From the NCBI RefSeq assembly GCF_002979515.1, contig NZ_PCPA01000030.1:1-39548 (forward strand): a DNA stretch of 39,548 nt. The letters are read 5' to 3'. Every line of letters starts with the position of its first letter. The first letter of the stretch is position 1. Under the pieces are notes generated by a model. It was not told where the DNA came from. It did no database searches and saw nothing but the letters and a program-made list of their open reading frames with translations. This document shows positions 25,645-33,120 of this stretch, one piece after another. Position numbers and translations under genes: made by a program. The stretch comes from Microbacterium sp. MYb54. Lineage in GTDB: Bacteria; Actinomycetota; Actinomycetes; Actinomycetales; Microbacteriaceae.

Positions 25645-27162
25645 CTACCCGGCCGGTCGAGACGCGGCGGTCGCAACACCGATCGCCGCGTCGATCGCGC
25701 AGAAGTCGTCGTGCGAGAGCGAACTCCCTCCGTTCCAGGCACGCTCGGCCATGGCGCGAAGCGGTCGACGAATGCCGTCTGCGACCTCGACCGGTGTCTG
25801 CGCTGCGGCATCGTCGGACCAGACCGAGAACGACGCTCCGAGGAGCCGCACCGGATAGGGCGGCACGATTTCCTGCCGCACCCCGCCCGGAAGCGACGGG
25901 AACAGCCCGGGATGCCAGTCGGCCTCCCAGATGCGCTCACTCGTCGGATACACGTAGCCCGCCTTCTCGCCGAGAACGTAGTAGAACAGCGCATCGTGGA
26001 AGTTGACGAGCGGATTCCCCGCTTCGATGGCAGCAGCGAGCGGCTGCATCTGCGCATGCCAGTTCGTCCACCACGTGAGCACGATGTCCTGATCGAGGAC
26101 GACCGCTTCGCTGCGGAGCATCCCGTCGTTCCAGACCCGGGGCGCGAGCCCCTTCGCGCGGAGGTGCGCGGCGACCTCGTTCACGAAACCCGTCAGCAGG
26201 TCGAAGCCCGTGCCGGACGGCCCGTACCGCTCTCGTGCCACCTCTGCAAGCGCGGGGTACTCGTCGATGCGGGCGAAGTCGACGAACTCGTCTCCGCCGA
26301 GGTGCCAGTTCGTGCTGCGCGGGAACACAGCCGCGACGTCGTCGATCAGCGCCAGCGCGAACTCGCAGGCCTCGGCACTGGTGATGTCGAGCGCGTGGTC
26401 GGTGGATGGTCCACCCTCTGCCGGCAGCCGATACGCCGGGTGCGCGGAGAGCGCGTGGCGGAGGTGCCCCGGCATGTCGAGCGAGGGCACGAGGTCGATG
26501 TGCAGATCGGCGGCTGCATCCGCCACGGCCACCGCCTCCGCGCGGGTGACGTGCTCGGAGGAGACGATCTCGGGGAAAGCCGTCGACCCGATCCGGAACC
26601 CCTCGTCGTCGGAGACGTGCCATTGGAACGTCGTGATCCCGACGTCGGCGAGCGCGTGCAGCAGGTCGATGATCCACGAGGCGGGAAAGTAGCGGCGGGC
26701 GGCGTCGAGGTGGAAGCCCCGTTCCGCCACCGTGGGAGCCGATGACACCCGACCCCTCGGCACACCGCCCTGCGCGCGCAGGTTGTGCAGCAGCTGTCGC
26801 GTCGCCCGGAACGCTCCGGCGGCACTGCGCGCCCGCACATCGATGTCGGTGTCGACCTCGATCTCGAACGACTCCCTGTCGTCGTCACGGTCCCTGTCGC
26901 CGTCGCTGTCGCCGCGCCGCAGCCGAACGACTGCGGCCCCGCCGCTCGGGATGCCGAGGGCTGCGAGCTCACCCGACAGCCGTTCCGCCTCGCGCGCGTA
27001 TTCGGGCTCCTCGGCGATGACCTGCACAGATGACGGGCGCCAGACGCCGACCCCGAGCGCGAGGGTCGTCGGCTGCGGGATCGCCAACCATCGCGCGATC
27101 TCCTCGCCGCTGACCGGGTGCAGGCGAGTGCCCACCTCGGTGAGCGACGTGTCGTCATGCAT
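25645..27162 (-). CDS. GH20 beta-N-acetylhexosaminidase (cytoplasmic)
   Basis: 505 aa. The N-terminal GH20b-type alpha/beta domain (to about 145) contains a low-complexity acidic/basic insert GDSDGDRDRDDDRES. The catalytic barrel begins at APTVAERGFHLDAARRYFP and shows ITTFQWHVSDDEGFRI, LVPSLDMPGHLRHAL and the catalytic pair in NWHLGGDEFVDF (Asp-Glu near residue 288). No signal peptide. It removes terminal beta-HexNAc, probably from imported N-glycan fragments (inference from context). ATG 27162 (MHDDTSLTEVG) sits in a copy of the GH38 leader. First gene of the GH20-GH38 unit, 98 bases downstream of LacI box 1. Confidence 0.92.
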   Translation of the reverse strand: MHDDTSLTEVGTRLHPVSGEEIARWLAIPQPTTLALGVGVWRPSSVQVIAEEPEYAREAERLSGELAALGIPSGGAAVVRLRRGDSDGDRDRDDDRESFEIEVDTDIDVRARSAAGAFRATRQLLHNLRAQGGVPRGRVSSAPTVAERGFHLDAARRYFPASWIIDLLHALADVGITTFQWHVSDDEGFRIGSTAFPEIVSSEHVTRAEAVAVADAAADLHIDLVPSLDMPGHLRHALSAHPAYRLPAEGGPSTDHALDITSAEACEFALALIDDVAAVFPRSTNWHLGGDEFVDFARIDEYPALAEVARERYGPSGTGFDLLTGFVNEVAAHLRAKGLAPRVWNDGMLRSEAVVLDQDIVLTWWTNWHAQMQPLAAAIEAGNPLVNFHDALFYYVLGEKAGYVYPTSERIWEADWHPGLFPSLPGGVRQEIVPPYPVRLLGASFSVWSDDAAAQTPVEVADGIRRPLRAMAERAWNGGSSLSHDDFCAIDAAIGVATAASRPAG

Positions 27163-27181
27163 GGGTGGGTCTCCGGCTCGA
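27138..27181. repeat. 44-bp direct repeat, copy at the GH20 start
   Basis: Partner of 25514-25558. It covers the GH20 ribosome-binding region, ATG and codons for MHDDTSLT, which are identical at protein level to the GH38 start. Confidence 0.9.
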
Positions 27182-27217
27182 CAGTGAGTGCTGGTTCAGA
27201 CAGTGAGTGCTGGTTCA
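27180..27217. repeat. Perfect 19-bp tandem duplication in the GH20 5' leader
   Basis: GACAGTGAGTGCTGGTTCA at 27180-27198 and again at 27199-27217, between LacI box 1 and the GH20 start. It lengthens the untranslated leader; no function is evident. Confidence 0.9.
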
Positions 27218-27259
27218 GGGTCTGCAGGTGGTGCGCTGCGACCGATGCTATCTGTTGTA

Positions 27260-27273
27260 CTAAAGCGATCTAG
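27260..27273. promoter_or_regulatory. LacI-type operator box 1 (GH20-GH38 promoter)
   Basis: CTAAAGCGATCTAG, followed by T. A LacI-family half-palindrome with central CG, 98 bases upstream of the GH20 ATG. On the minus strand a -10-like TTTAGT (27259-27264) overlaps it. One of five related boxes found only at promoters of this locus. Confidence 0.8.
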
Positions 27274-27313
27274 TGGAAGAGTCTAGAGCACGCCTGCACA
27301 TCTTTTCCCGAGG

Positions 27314-27327
27314 CTAAACCGATCAAG
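27314..27327. promoter_or_regulatory. LacI-type operator box 2 (lacI autoregulation)
   Basis: CTAAACCGATCAAG, 15 bases before the LacI ATG and touching its Shine-Dalgarno. Suggests autorepression. Slightly divergent from consensus (C at the sixth position). Confidence 0.75.
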
Positions 27328-27341
27328 TAGGGTGAGTGACT

Positions 27342-28373
27342 ATGAGCCCGGCGAAACGTGTCACGATCGCCGATATCGCACGCATGGCGGGGGTCTCCCC
27401 CGGCGCCGTCTCCTTCGCGTTGAACGGCCGCCCCGGCGTGAGCGACGAGACGAGACAGCGCATCCTCGCGATCGTCGACGAGAACGGCTGGCAGCCGAGC
27501 TCGGCAGCGCGTGCGCTGGTGGGAGCGCGCGCCAACACGGTCGGGTTCGCACTCGCCCGGCCCGCCCGATCCCTCGGCTCCGAGGCCTTCTTCACCGACC
27601 TCATCGCCGGGATCGAATCCCGCCTGTCGGAGAGCAAGGTGAGCCTGCAGCTGCGTCTGGTCGCCGACATCGCAGAAGAGATGGAGGTGCACCGGCAATG
27701 GCGCTCCTCCAACCAGGTCGACGGCTTCATCTTCATCGACCCCCGCGACGACGACCCCCGCGTCGGGCGCATCGAAGCTCTCGACGCGCGGGCCGTCATG
27801 ATCGGCTCCGAGCCGTCCCCGGAAGGCTCAGTGCCCAGCGTCTGGATCGGCGACGACACGGTCGCCGACACCCTGTTCTCCTACCTCACGGCCCTCGGCC
27901 ACGCCCGCATCGCCTATGTCGCCGGCCCCGCCGAGCTCGAGCACACGCGGCTGCGCGCCGAGGTGCTCGAGCGGATGACCGCCGACGGGCTCGAGGGCGA
28001 GGTCATCACGACCGACTTCTCGCCGGCGCGCGCCTCCGCCGTCACCCGGGCGCTGCTGTCGGGCAGGCAACATCCGACGGCGATCGTCTACGACAACGAT
28101 GTGATGGCGGTCGCGGGTCTCCGCGTCGCCCAGGAGATGGGCCGCGCCGTTCCTCGCGATGTCTCGCTCGCCTCGTTCGACGACTCGGTCATCGCAGGTC
28201 TCATCAACCCGTCGATCACGGCGATGACGCGCGACACCTTCGAGCTCGGCGAGCGGGCCGCCACTCTCCTCCTGCAGCAGATCGAGGCGGGAGCGAACCT
28301 GCCGAGCGTCGAGGGTCCGACCCCCGTGCTCACCGCTCGCGAGAGCACCGCGCCGCCCGCGCGCACGGTCTGA
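27342..28373 (+). CDS. LacI-family repressor of the N-glycan locus
   Basis: 343 aa. N-terminal LacI HTH RVTIADIARMAGVSPGAVSFALNGRPGVSDETRQRI (residues 5-45), hinge helix PSSAARALVGAR, then a periplasmic-binding-protein-like effector domain ending VSLASFDDSVIAGLINPSITAMTRDTFELG. It sits between the GH20-GH38 operon and the GH5/ABC operons. It very probably binds the five CTNAAGCGWTNTAG boxes and is induced by an imported mannoside (inference). ATG 27342 with AGGGTG upstream is preferred over GTG 27336. Confidence 0.92.
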   Translation: MSPAKRVTIADIARMAGVSPGAVSFALNGRPGVSDETRQRILAIVDENGWQPSSAARALVGARANTVGFALARPARSLGSEAFFTDLIAGIESRLSESKVSLQLRLVADIAEEMEVHRQWRSSNQVDGFIFIDPRDDDPRVGRIEALDARAVMIGSEPSPEGSVPSVWIGDDTVADTLFSYLTALGHARIAYVAGPAELEHTRLRAEVLERMTADGLEGEVITTDFSPARASAVTRALLSGRQHPTAIVYDNDVMAVAGLRVAQEMGRAVPRDVSLASFDDSVIAGLINPSITAMTRDTFELGERAATLLLQQIEAGANLPSVEGPTPVLTARESTAPPARTV

Positions 28374-28382
28374 TCGGTTCTC

Positions 28383-28405
28383 GCCCACCCCGGCTGCGCG
28401 TGGGC
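28383..28405 (+). terminator. Weak hairpin after lacI
   Basis: GCCCAC (28383-28388) and GTGGGC (28400-28405) form a short GC stem between the convergent lacI and GH5 genes. No T-run; modest support. Confidence 0.4.
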
Positions 28406-28428
28406 CATGGCGGTCGAGCAGCCGGCTG

Positions 28429-29739
28429 TCAGCCCTGGACGACGGTGTTGACCGAGCCGTAGCGGTCGACGACATCGGCCGACACGTCAGGACGGATGAG
28501 ACGACGGATGCCACGCGCGTCGAGCGCGACCGGGTCGAGCGCGTCGCGCGACGTGACGAGGGTGGGATCGAGGCCTGCGGCGCAGGCGTCGACCCAGGCC
28601 TGGAACACCGCACCGCCCGGGCTCAGCGCGGCCCGGCTCACCGGCACCTCGCGCTCGTCGACATCCACCACGATCGCCGTGTCCCTCGCCGGAGGCGCGG
28701 TGCGCTGTCGCAGTTCGGGGATGAGCTCGGCCAGACGCCGACCGATGGGCTTGGCCGCGCCGTCCTGACCGATCAACCCGAGGGTGTACTCCAGTTCGGG
28801 GAAATCACCGAGGTCGCGGCTCACATCGTGCGAGCACCACCAGGTGATGCCCCAGAGGTTCTCGGTGCGCACGGCCGAGCGCACGGTCGCCTCGAGGAAG
28901 CCCGGCATCTCGTCGTCGGTCAGGCAGTTCGACGGGGCGCCGACCTCCTGCAGCCACACCACGCGGTCGGGGTCGGTCGCGAAGGCGCGGGAGAGTTCGA
29001 TCAGGTACTCGGCGTGACGATCGGAGGCGACGGAGCGGCCGCCGTAGCGCTGGGCGGTGCCGTTGAAGATCCAGGAGTGGATCGTGGTCATGGCGCCGAG
29101 TCGCGACGCGTGGGCCGGCGTGAAGCCGTGGCCGTCCATGTACCAGACCGCGTCGTACTCGCTGTGGACGTGCGGGACCCCGGGGGCCGCTGCCTCCGCC
29201 GCCGCCAGCAGGGCCGAGATCCAGCCGCCGGCCTCGTCCTGGGTGACCGGCCACGGCGAGGGGTGCGTGTGCGCGGAGAACTGGTTCGTCTCGTTGCCGA
29301 GCGTGAGGCCGAGGAAGTTCGGCGCCTCGCCCAGAGCCCGCCCGAGCCGGTCGACGAGTGCGACCTGACCCTCGAGCGCCCGCGGGTCGGTGAACATGTT
29401 CTTGTCGTGCCAGGTGTAGAGCCACGAGGGAACGAAGTCGAAGCTCGACAGATGCCCCTGGACCACGTCGATGCTGGCGTCCATCCCGAACTCGCCGGCG
29501 ATGTCGACGACGGCGCGGACGTCTTCGATCGCCTTCTCACGGATGAGCGTGCGGTTCGGCTGCAGCACGGTCCACAACGGGAACACTCTGACGTGGTCGA
29601 GGCCGAGTTCCGCGAGAGCCGCGAAGTCGCGGCGCACGTCGTCGGGGGTGAAGTCGAGCCAGGAGTGCATCCAGTTCTTCGACGGCGTGTAGTTCGCCCC
29701 GAACCTCAGAGGAGCATCGAGGGCGCCGCGCTGCGTCAT
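28429..29739 (-). CDS. GH5-family glycoside hydrolase, beta-mannosidase-like (GH5_18-type)
   Basis: 436 aa, TIM-barrel hydrolase without signal peptide. The clan GH-A acid/base is in LGLTLGNETNQFS (Glu near residue 150) and the nucleophile in VVWLQEVGAPS (Glu near 264). The start RFGANYTPSKNWMHSWLDFTPDDVRRD and EYDAVWYMDGHG resemble GH5_18 beta-mannosidases of bifidobacterial N-glycan loci that cleave Man-beta-1,4-GlcNAc. The subfamily assignment is from memory of the sequence pattern. Divergent from the ABC operon, with LacI box 3 49 bases upstream of ATG 29739. Confidence 0.85.
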   Translation of the reverse strand: MTQRGALDAPLRFGANYTPSKNWMHSWLDFTPDDVRRDFAALAELGLDHVRVFPLWTVLQPNRTLIREKAIEDVRAVVDIAGEFGMDASIDVVQGHLSSFDFVPSWLYTWHDKNMFTDPRALEGQVALVDRLGRALGEAPNFLGLTLGNETNQFSAHTHPSPWPVTQDEAGGWISALLAAAEAAAPGVPHVHSEYDAVWYMDGHGFTPAHASRLGAMTTIHSWIFNGTAQRYGGRSVASDRHAEYLIELSRAFATDPDRVVWLQEVGAPSNCLTDDEMPGFLEATVRSAVRTENLWGITWWCSHDVSRDLGDFPELEYTLGLIGQDGAAKPIGRRLAELIPELRQRTAPPARDTAIVVDVDEREVPVSRAALSPGGAVFQAWVDACAAGLDPTLVTSRDALDPVALDARGIRRLIRPDVSADVVDRYGSVNTVVQG

Positions 29740-29787
29740 GTGTCAGACCTTTCGGACGTGCCCTCCGGCGAGGGCGGATCTGGACCA

Positions 29788-29801
29788 CTATAACGCTTGA
29801 G
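29788..29801. promoter_or_regulatory. LacI-type operator box 3 (GH5 promoter)
   Basis: Reads CTCAAGCGTTATAG on the minus strand, followed by T. It thus overlaps a good -10 hexamer TATAGT (27-base-pair-order context at 29787-29792) for the GH5 gene, so repressor binding would block the promoter directly. Confidence 0.8.
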
Positions 29802-29856
29802 CAACAGACGACGCACTCCCGCGTGCACCAAGGCAGTATGCCAGCGGCCGGGCGTC

Positions 29857-29885
29857 TTGACAGCGACGGAATCGAATGGTTTCAT
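29857..29885 (+). promoter_or_regulatory. Promoter of the ABC-GH92 operon
   Basis: A perfect -35 TTGACA (29857-29862), 17-bp spacer and TTTCAT (29880-29885) as -10. LacI box 4 begins 4 bases downstream, i.e. at the expected transcription start, a standard repression geometry. Confidence 0.6.
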
Positions 29886-29888
29886 CTG

Positions 29889-29902
29889 CTAAAGCGTTGT
29901 AG
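29889..29902. promoter_or_regulatory. LacI-type operator box 4 (ABC operon)
   Basis: CTAAAGCGTTGTAG followed by T, 52 bases upstream of the binding-protein ATG, immediately after the predicted -10. Confidence 0.8.
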
Positions 29903-29953
29903 TCCTCTGATCCGGACATCACGCGGATTCGCCCGCCTCGAGGAAGAAGCACG

Positions 29954-31255
29954 ATGAAAGTTCCCACACGCATTGTCGCTCTGGCAGCATTCAGCATCGG
30001 CGTTCTGGCGCTGACGAGTTGCACGGGAGGCGGGGGATCCTCCGGCGCTTCCGGCCCCATCGACACGTCGGGCGAACTCAGCGGCACGATCCAGTTCCAG
30101 ACGTGGTCGCTCAAGAACGAGAAGTTCACCCCCTACTTCGAAGACCTCATCGACGCGTTCGAGAAGGAGCACCCCGACGTCAAGGTCGAGTGGCTCGACC
30201 AGCCCGGAGACGGCTACCAGGAGAAGATCCTGAGCCAGGCGAACGCCGACACCCTCCCGGACGTGCTGAACCTGCCGCCCGACATCGCCTACCCGCTGGT
30301 CGCCGCAGGCAAGCTGGTCGACCTGGACACGGCCGACCCCGACTTGAAGTCCGCCTACAACACCGGCGCTTGGGACGCCTACAGCGAGTACCCGGGCCTG
30401 GAGGGCACCTACGGCCTGCCGTGGTACCTCTCCAGCGACGCATCGTGGTGGAACCTCGCCCAGCTCGCCCCCTTCGGCGTCACCGAGGCGAACCTCCCGA
30501 CCACGGTCGACGAGCTGCTCACCCTCGCCGAGGACGTGGCCACGGAGTCCGGCGGCAAGGTGCAGCTCCTCTCCTCGATCCCGGCCCTCGACACGTTCAC
30601 GGCCGCCGGCATGGAGGTCATCAACGACAAGGGCGAATTCGACTTCAACACCGACGAAGCCGCCGCGATCATCGACAAGTACGCCGACGCGTACGCGGCG
30701 GGTGCGATGCCCGCCGAGGCCCTGACCGGCGACTACGGCGGAAACGCGGAAGCGTACATCCAGGAGAAGGTCGCCTTCACGACCGGCGGCACCGGCTTCA
30801 CGACCGACCTGCAGAAGGATGCACCCGCACTCCTGGAGAACACGGTCGCGACGTCACGGCTCGGTATCGCGCCTCTCTACGTGCAGGGACTCAACGTCTC
30901 GGCCGACTCCGACAACAAGGAGGCCGCGCTGGCGTTCGCGGAGTTCGCGACGAACCAGGAGAACCAGGTGGCCTTCTCGTCCCTCGCCGTCGGCACCGCG
31001 CCCGGCACGATCGACGGCGGCGACGAGGTCGTCGACAGCATCGCCTCCACGGTCACCGACCAGAAGCAGCTCTCCGCGATCGACACGGTCTTCGGCGCGA
31101 TGAAGGACGCCAAGGCGCTGCCCTTCCAGTGGACCTCCGACATGGCCACATACATGACCCAGCAGATCGCTCTCGCGGTCAACGGTGAAGCGGATTCGAA
31201 GGCCCAGCTCGACAAGATCGTCGAGTACGCCAACGCCAACCGCGTGGACAAGTAA
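29954..31255 (+). CDS. ABC transporter substrate-binding lipoprotein, probable N-glycan oligosaccharide
   Basis: 433-aa family 1 (carbohydrate) solute-binding protein. A lipoprotein signal peptide has lipobox LTSC (Cys near 23), followed by a Gly/Ser linker and the mature domain from GTIQFQTWSLKNEKFTPYFEDLIDAFEKEHP. Aromatic-rich PWYLSSDASWWNLAQL is typical of sugar contacts. It captures the glycan outside the membrane for the two permeases downstream. GAGGAAG precedes ATG 29954. First gene of a four-gene operon with two permeases and GH92. The ligand is inferred from the neighbouring mannosidases and EndoH. Confidence 0.92.
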   Translation: MKVPTRIVALAAFSIGVLALTSCTGGGGSSGASGPIDTSGELSGTIQFQTWSLKNEKFTPYFEDLIDAFEKEHPDVKVEWLDQPGDGYQEKILSQANADTLPDVLNLPPDIAYPLVAAGKLVDLDTADPDLKSAYNTGAWDAYSEYPGLEGTYGLPWYLSSDASWWNLAQLAPFGVTEANLPTTVDELLTLAEDVATESGGKVQLLSSIPALDTFTAAGMEVINDKGEFDFNTDEAAAIIDKYADAYAAGAMPAEALTGDYGGNAEAYIQEKVAFTTGGTGFTTDLQKDAPALLENTVATSRLGIAPLYVQGLNVSADSDNKEAALAFAEFATNQENQVAFSSLAVGTAPGTIDGGDEVVDSIASTVTDQKQLSAIDTVFGAMKDAKALPFQWTSDMATYMTQQIALAVNGEADSKAQLDKIVEYANANRVDK

Positions 31256-31258
31256 GCC

Positions 31259-32185
31259 ATGCGCGCGAACACCGGCATCCGGGCCGGCCGGAAGACGATG
31301 AGATCCCACAGGTGGTTCACCCCCTGGCTGCTCCTCGGGCCCGCCGTCGCCTGGGTGCTGGTGTTCGCGCTCTGGCCGTTCCTGAACACGGTCTTCCTCA
31401 GCTTCACCGACGCCAAGCCGCTGCGGACGCCCGAGTTCGTGGGTGGAGCGAACTACGAGCGCATGTTCGGCGACGAGATGTTCTGGAACGCCCTGACGAC
31501 CTGCCTCATCTACGTGGTCGTGTGCGTGCCGTTGCTCACGATCCTCCCGCTGCTGCTGGCACTGCTCGTGCAGAAGAAGCTGCCGGGCATCTCGTTCTTC
31601 CGCACCACGTTCTACTTCCCCGTGATCGCCTCGGTGGTCGTTGTCGCGCTCATCTGGACGTGGCTCTTCGACAGCCGAGGCATCATCAATCAGACGCTCG
31701 AGTTCCTCGGGCTGATCGACAAGCCGATGGCGTTCCTCGTCGACCGCTGGCTGCTGCTCGGCTGTGCCATCCTGCTCACGGTCTGGAAGGGGCTCGGCTA
31801 CTACATGGTCGTGTATCTCGCGGCGCTCGGGAACGTCGGCAAGGAGCTGCACGAGGCCGCGATGCTCGACGGCGCCGGCTCCTTCCGCCGCTTCCTCTCC
31901 GTGACGATCCCCTCGGTGCGCGGCGCGATGCTCCTCATCTCGGTGCTCATAGCCGTGTCCGCCATGAGGGTGTTCGCCGAGCTCGACGTGCTCTCCAAGA
32001 GCACGGGCGGACCGGGCGGATACGACATGTCGCTCGTGATGCTGATCCGCCAGGTGGGCTCCGGCCTCAACGGGAACATCGGATACGCGTCCGCCATCAG
32101 CGTGGCGCTGTTCCTGCTCACCCTCATCCCGCTCGTCGCGATCGCCGTCATGAATCGCGAGAAGAAGGCGAAGGTCACCGCATGA
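31259..32185 (+). CDS. ABC transporter permease (MalF-type)
   Basis: 308 aa, six transmembrane helices. The cytoplasmic EAA loop ELHEAAMLDGAGSFRRFLSVTIPSVRG (about residues 195-220) docks the ATPase. It starts 3 bases after the binding-protein stop and overlaps the next gene as ATGA. No ATPase gene is in the operon, so a shared MsiK-like ATPase encoded elsewhere is presumed. Confidence 0.92.
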   Translation: MRANTGIRAGRKTMRSHRWFTPWLLLGPAVAWVLVFALWPFLNTVFLSFTDAKPLRTPEFVGGANYERMFGDEMFWNALTTCLIYVVVCVPLLTILPLLLALLVQKKLPGISFFRTTFYFPVIASVVVVALIWTWLFDSRGIINQTLEFLGLIDKPMAFLVDRWLLLGCAILLTVWKGLGYYMVVYLAALGNVGKELHEAAMLDGAGSFRRFLSVTIPSVRGAMLLISVLIAVSAMRVFAELDVLSKSTGGPGGYDMSLVMLIRQVGSGLNGNIGYASAISVALFLLTLIPLVAIAVMNREKKAKVTA

Positions 32186-33120
32186 GCGTTCTCACGCCAC
32201 CCCGCACCGAGGACGAAGGTCGTGCCGCCGATGCTGCTCCCGCGCGCCCGGCGCGCGAACGCATCTTCCGCCACCGCGGTTCCGGTGATTTCAGCAAGCC
32301 GACCCTGGGCGGGCTGATCGGTCGATACGCCCTCCTCCTCTTCGTCCTCGTCATCGTCATCGGCCCGTTCATCTGGCAGCTGTCGACGTCCTTCAAGGGA
32401 GCCCAGGAGAACATCTACTCCTTCCCGCCCGAGCTCATCCCGCGGGAGCCGACGCTGCAGAACTACAGCAGGGTCGCCGACGTGGTGCCGGTGTACCTCT
32501 ACGCCTGGCACTCGTTGCTCGTGTCCGTCGGCACGGTCATCAGCAACGTCGTGCTGGCGACCTTCGCCGGCTACGCACTGGGCTGCATGAGGTTCCGCGG
32601 CAAGTGGATCGTGATGGCGATCCTCCTCTCGACGCTGCTCTTCCCCGGAGAGGTCACGGTGACGAGCAACTTCCTCACGATCCGCGCTCTGGGGCTGGCC
32701 GACACTCTCTGGGGCGTCTTCCTCCCGGGCGCGATCAGTGCGATGAACGTGCTGCTGATCGCCACCGCGTGCCGCATGATCCCGAAGGACGTGCTGGATG
32801 CCGCGACCGTCGACGGTGCGACGACCTGGCAGCGCATCCGCCACATCGTCTGGCCGAACATCCGCGGCATGGTCTCGGTGGTCGCGATCTTCGCGTTCAT
32901 CGGCGCCTGGGACGACTACCTGTGGCCGCTCATCGTGTTGTCCGACCCGTCGAAGTACACGCTCACGGTGGGAATGGCCTACCTCAACAGCAGCTTCTCC
33001 GTCGACCCGCGCCTGATCGCGGCGGGCACCATGATCGCCCTCGTGCCGATCGTCATCATGTTCTCCTTCACGCAGCGGTTCTTCTTCAAGGGCGTGCAGG
33101 AGGGCGCGATCAAGGGGTGA
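32182..33120 (+). CDS. ABC transporter permease (MalG-type)
   Basis: 312 aa. A disordered N-terminus of about 45 residues, then six transmembrane helices. The EAA-type loop is KDVLDAATVDGATTWQRIRHIVWPNIRG (about 200-225). It forms the heterodimeric channel with the permease upstream (ATGA overlap) and overlaps the GH92 gene as GTGA, so the last three genes of the operon are translationally coupled. Confidence 0.92.
   Translation: MSVLTPPRTEDEGRAADAAPARPARERIFRHRGSGDFSKPTLGGLIGRYALLLFVLVIVIGPFIWQLSTSFKGAQENIYSFPPELIPREPTLQNYSRVADVVPVYLYAWHSLLVSVGTVISNVVLATFAGYALGCMRFRGKWIVMAILLSTLLFPGEVTVTSNFLTIRALGLADTLWGVFLPGAISAMNVLLIATACRMIPKDVLDAATVDGATTWQRIRHIVWPNIRGMVSVVAIFAFIGAWDDYLWPLIVLSDPSKYTLTVGMAYLNSSFSVDPRLIAAGTMIALVPIVIMFSFTQRFFFKGVQEGAIKG

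Noticed and set aside
25539..26057. Upstream extension of GH38 with Pro-rich repeats (PPPP, SSSR)
   Set aside because: The extension overlaps the GH20 3' end and lies before the well-supported ATG 25538 with its own ribosome-binding site; the Pro runs arise from the 27-bp DNA repeat.
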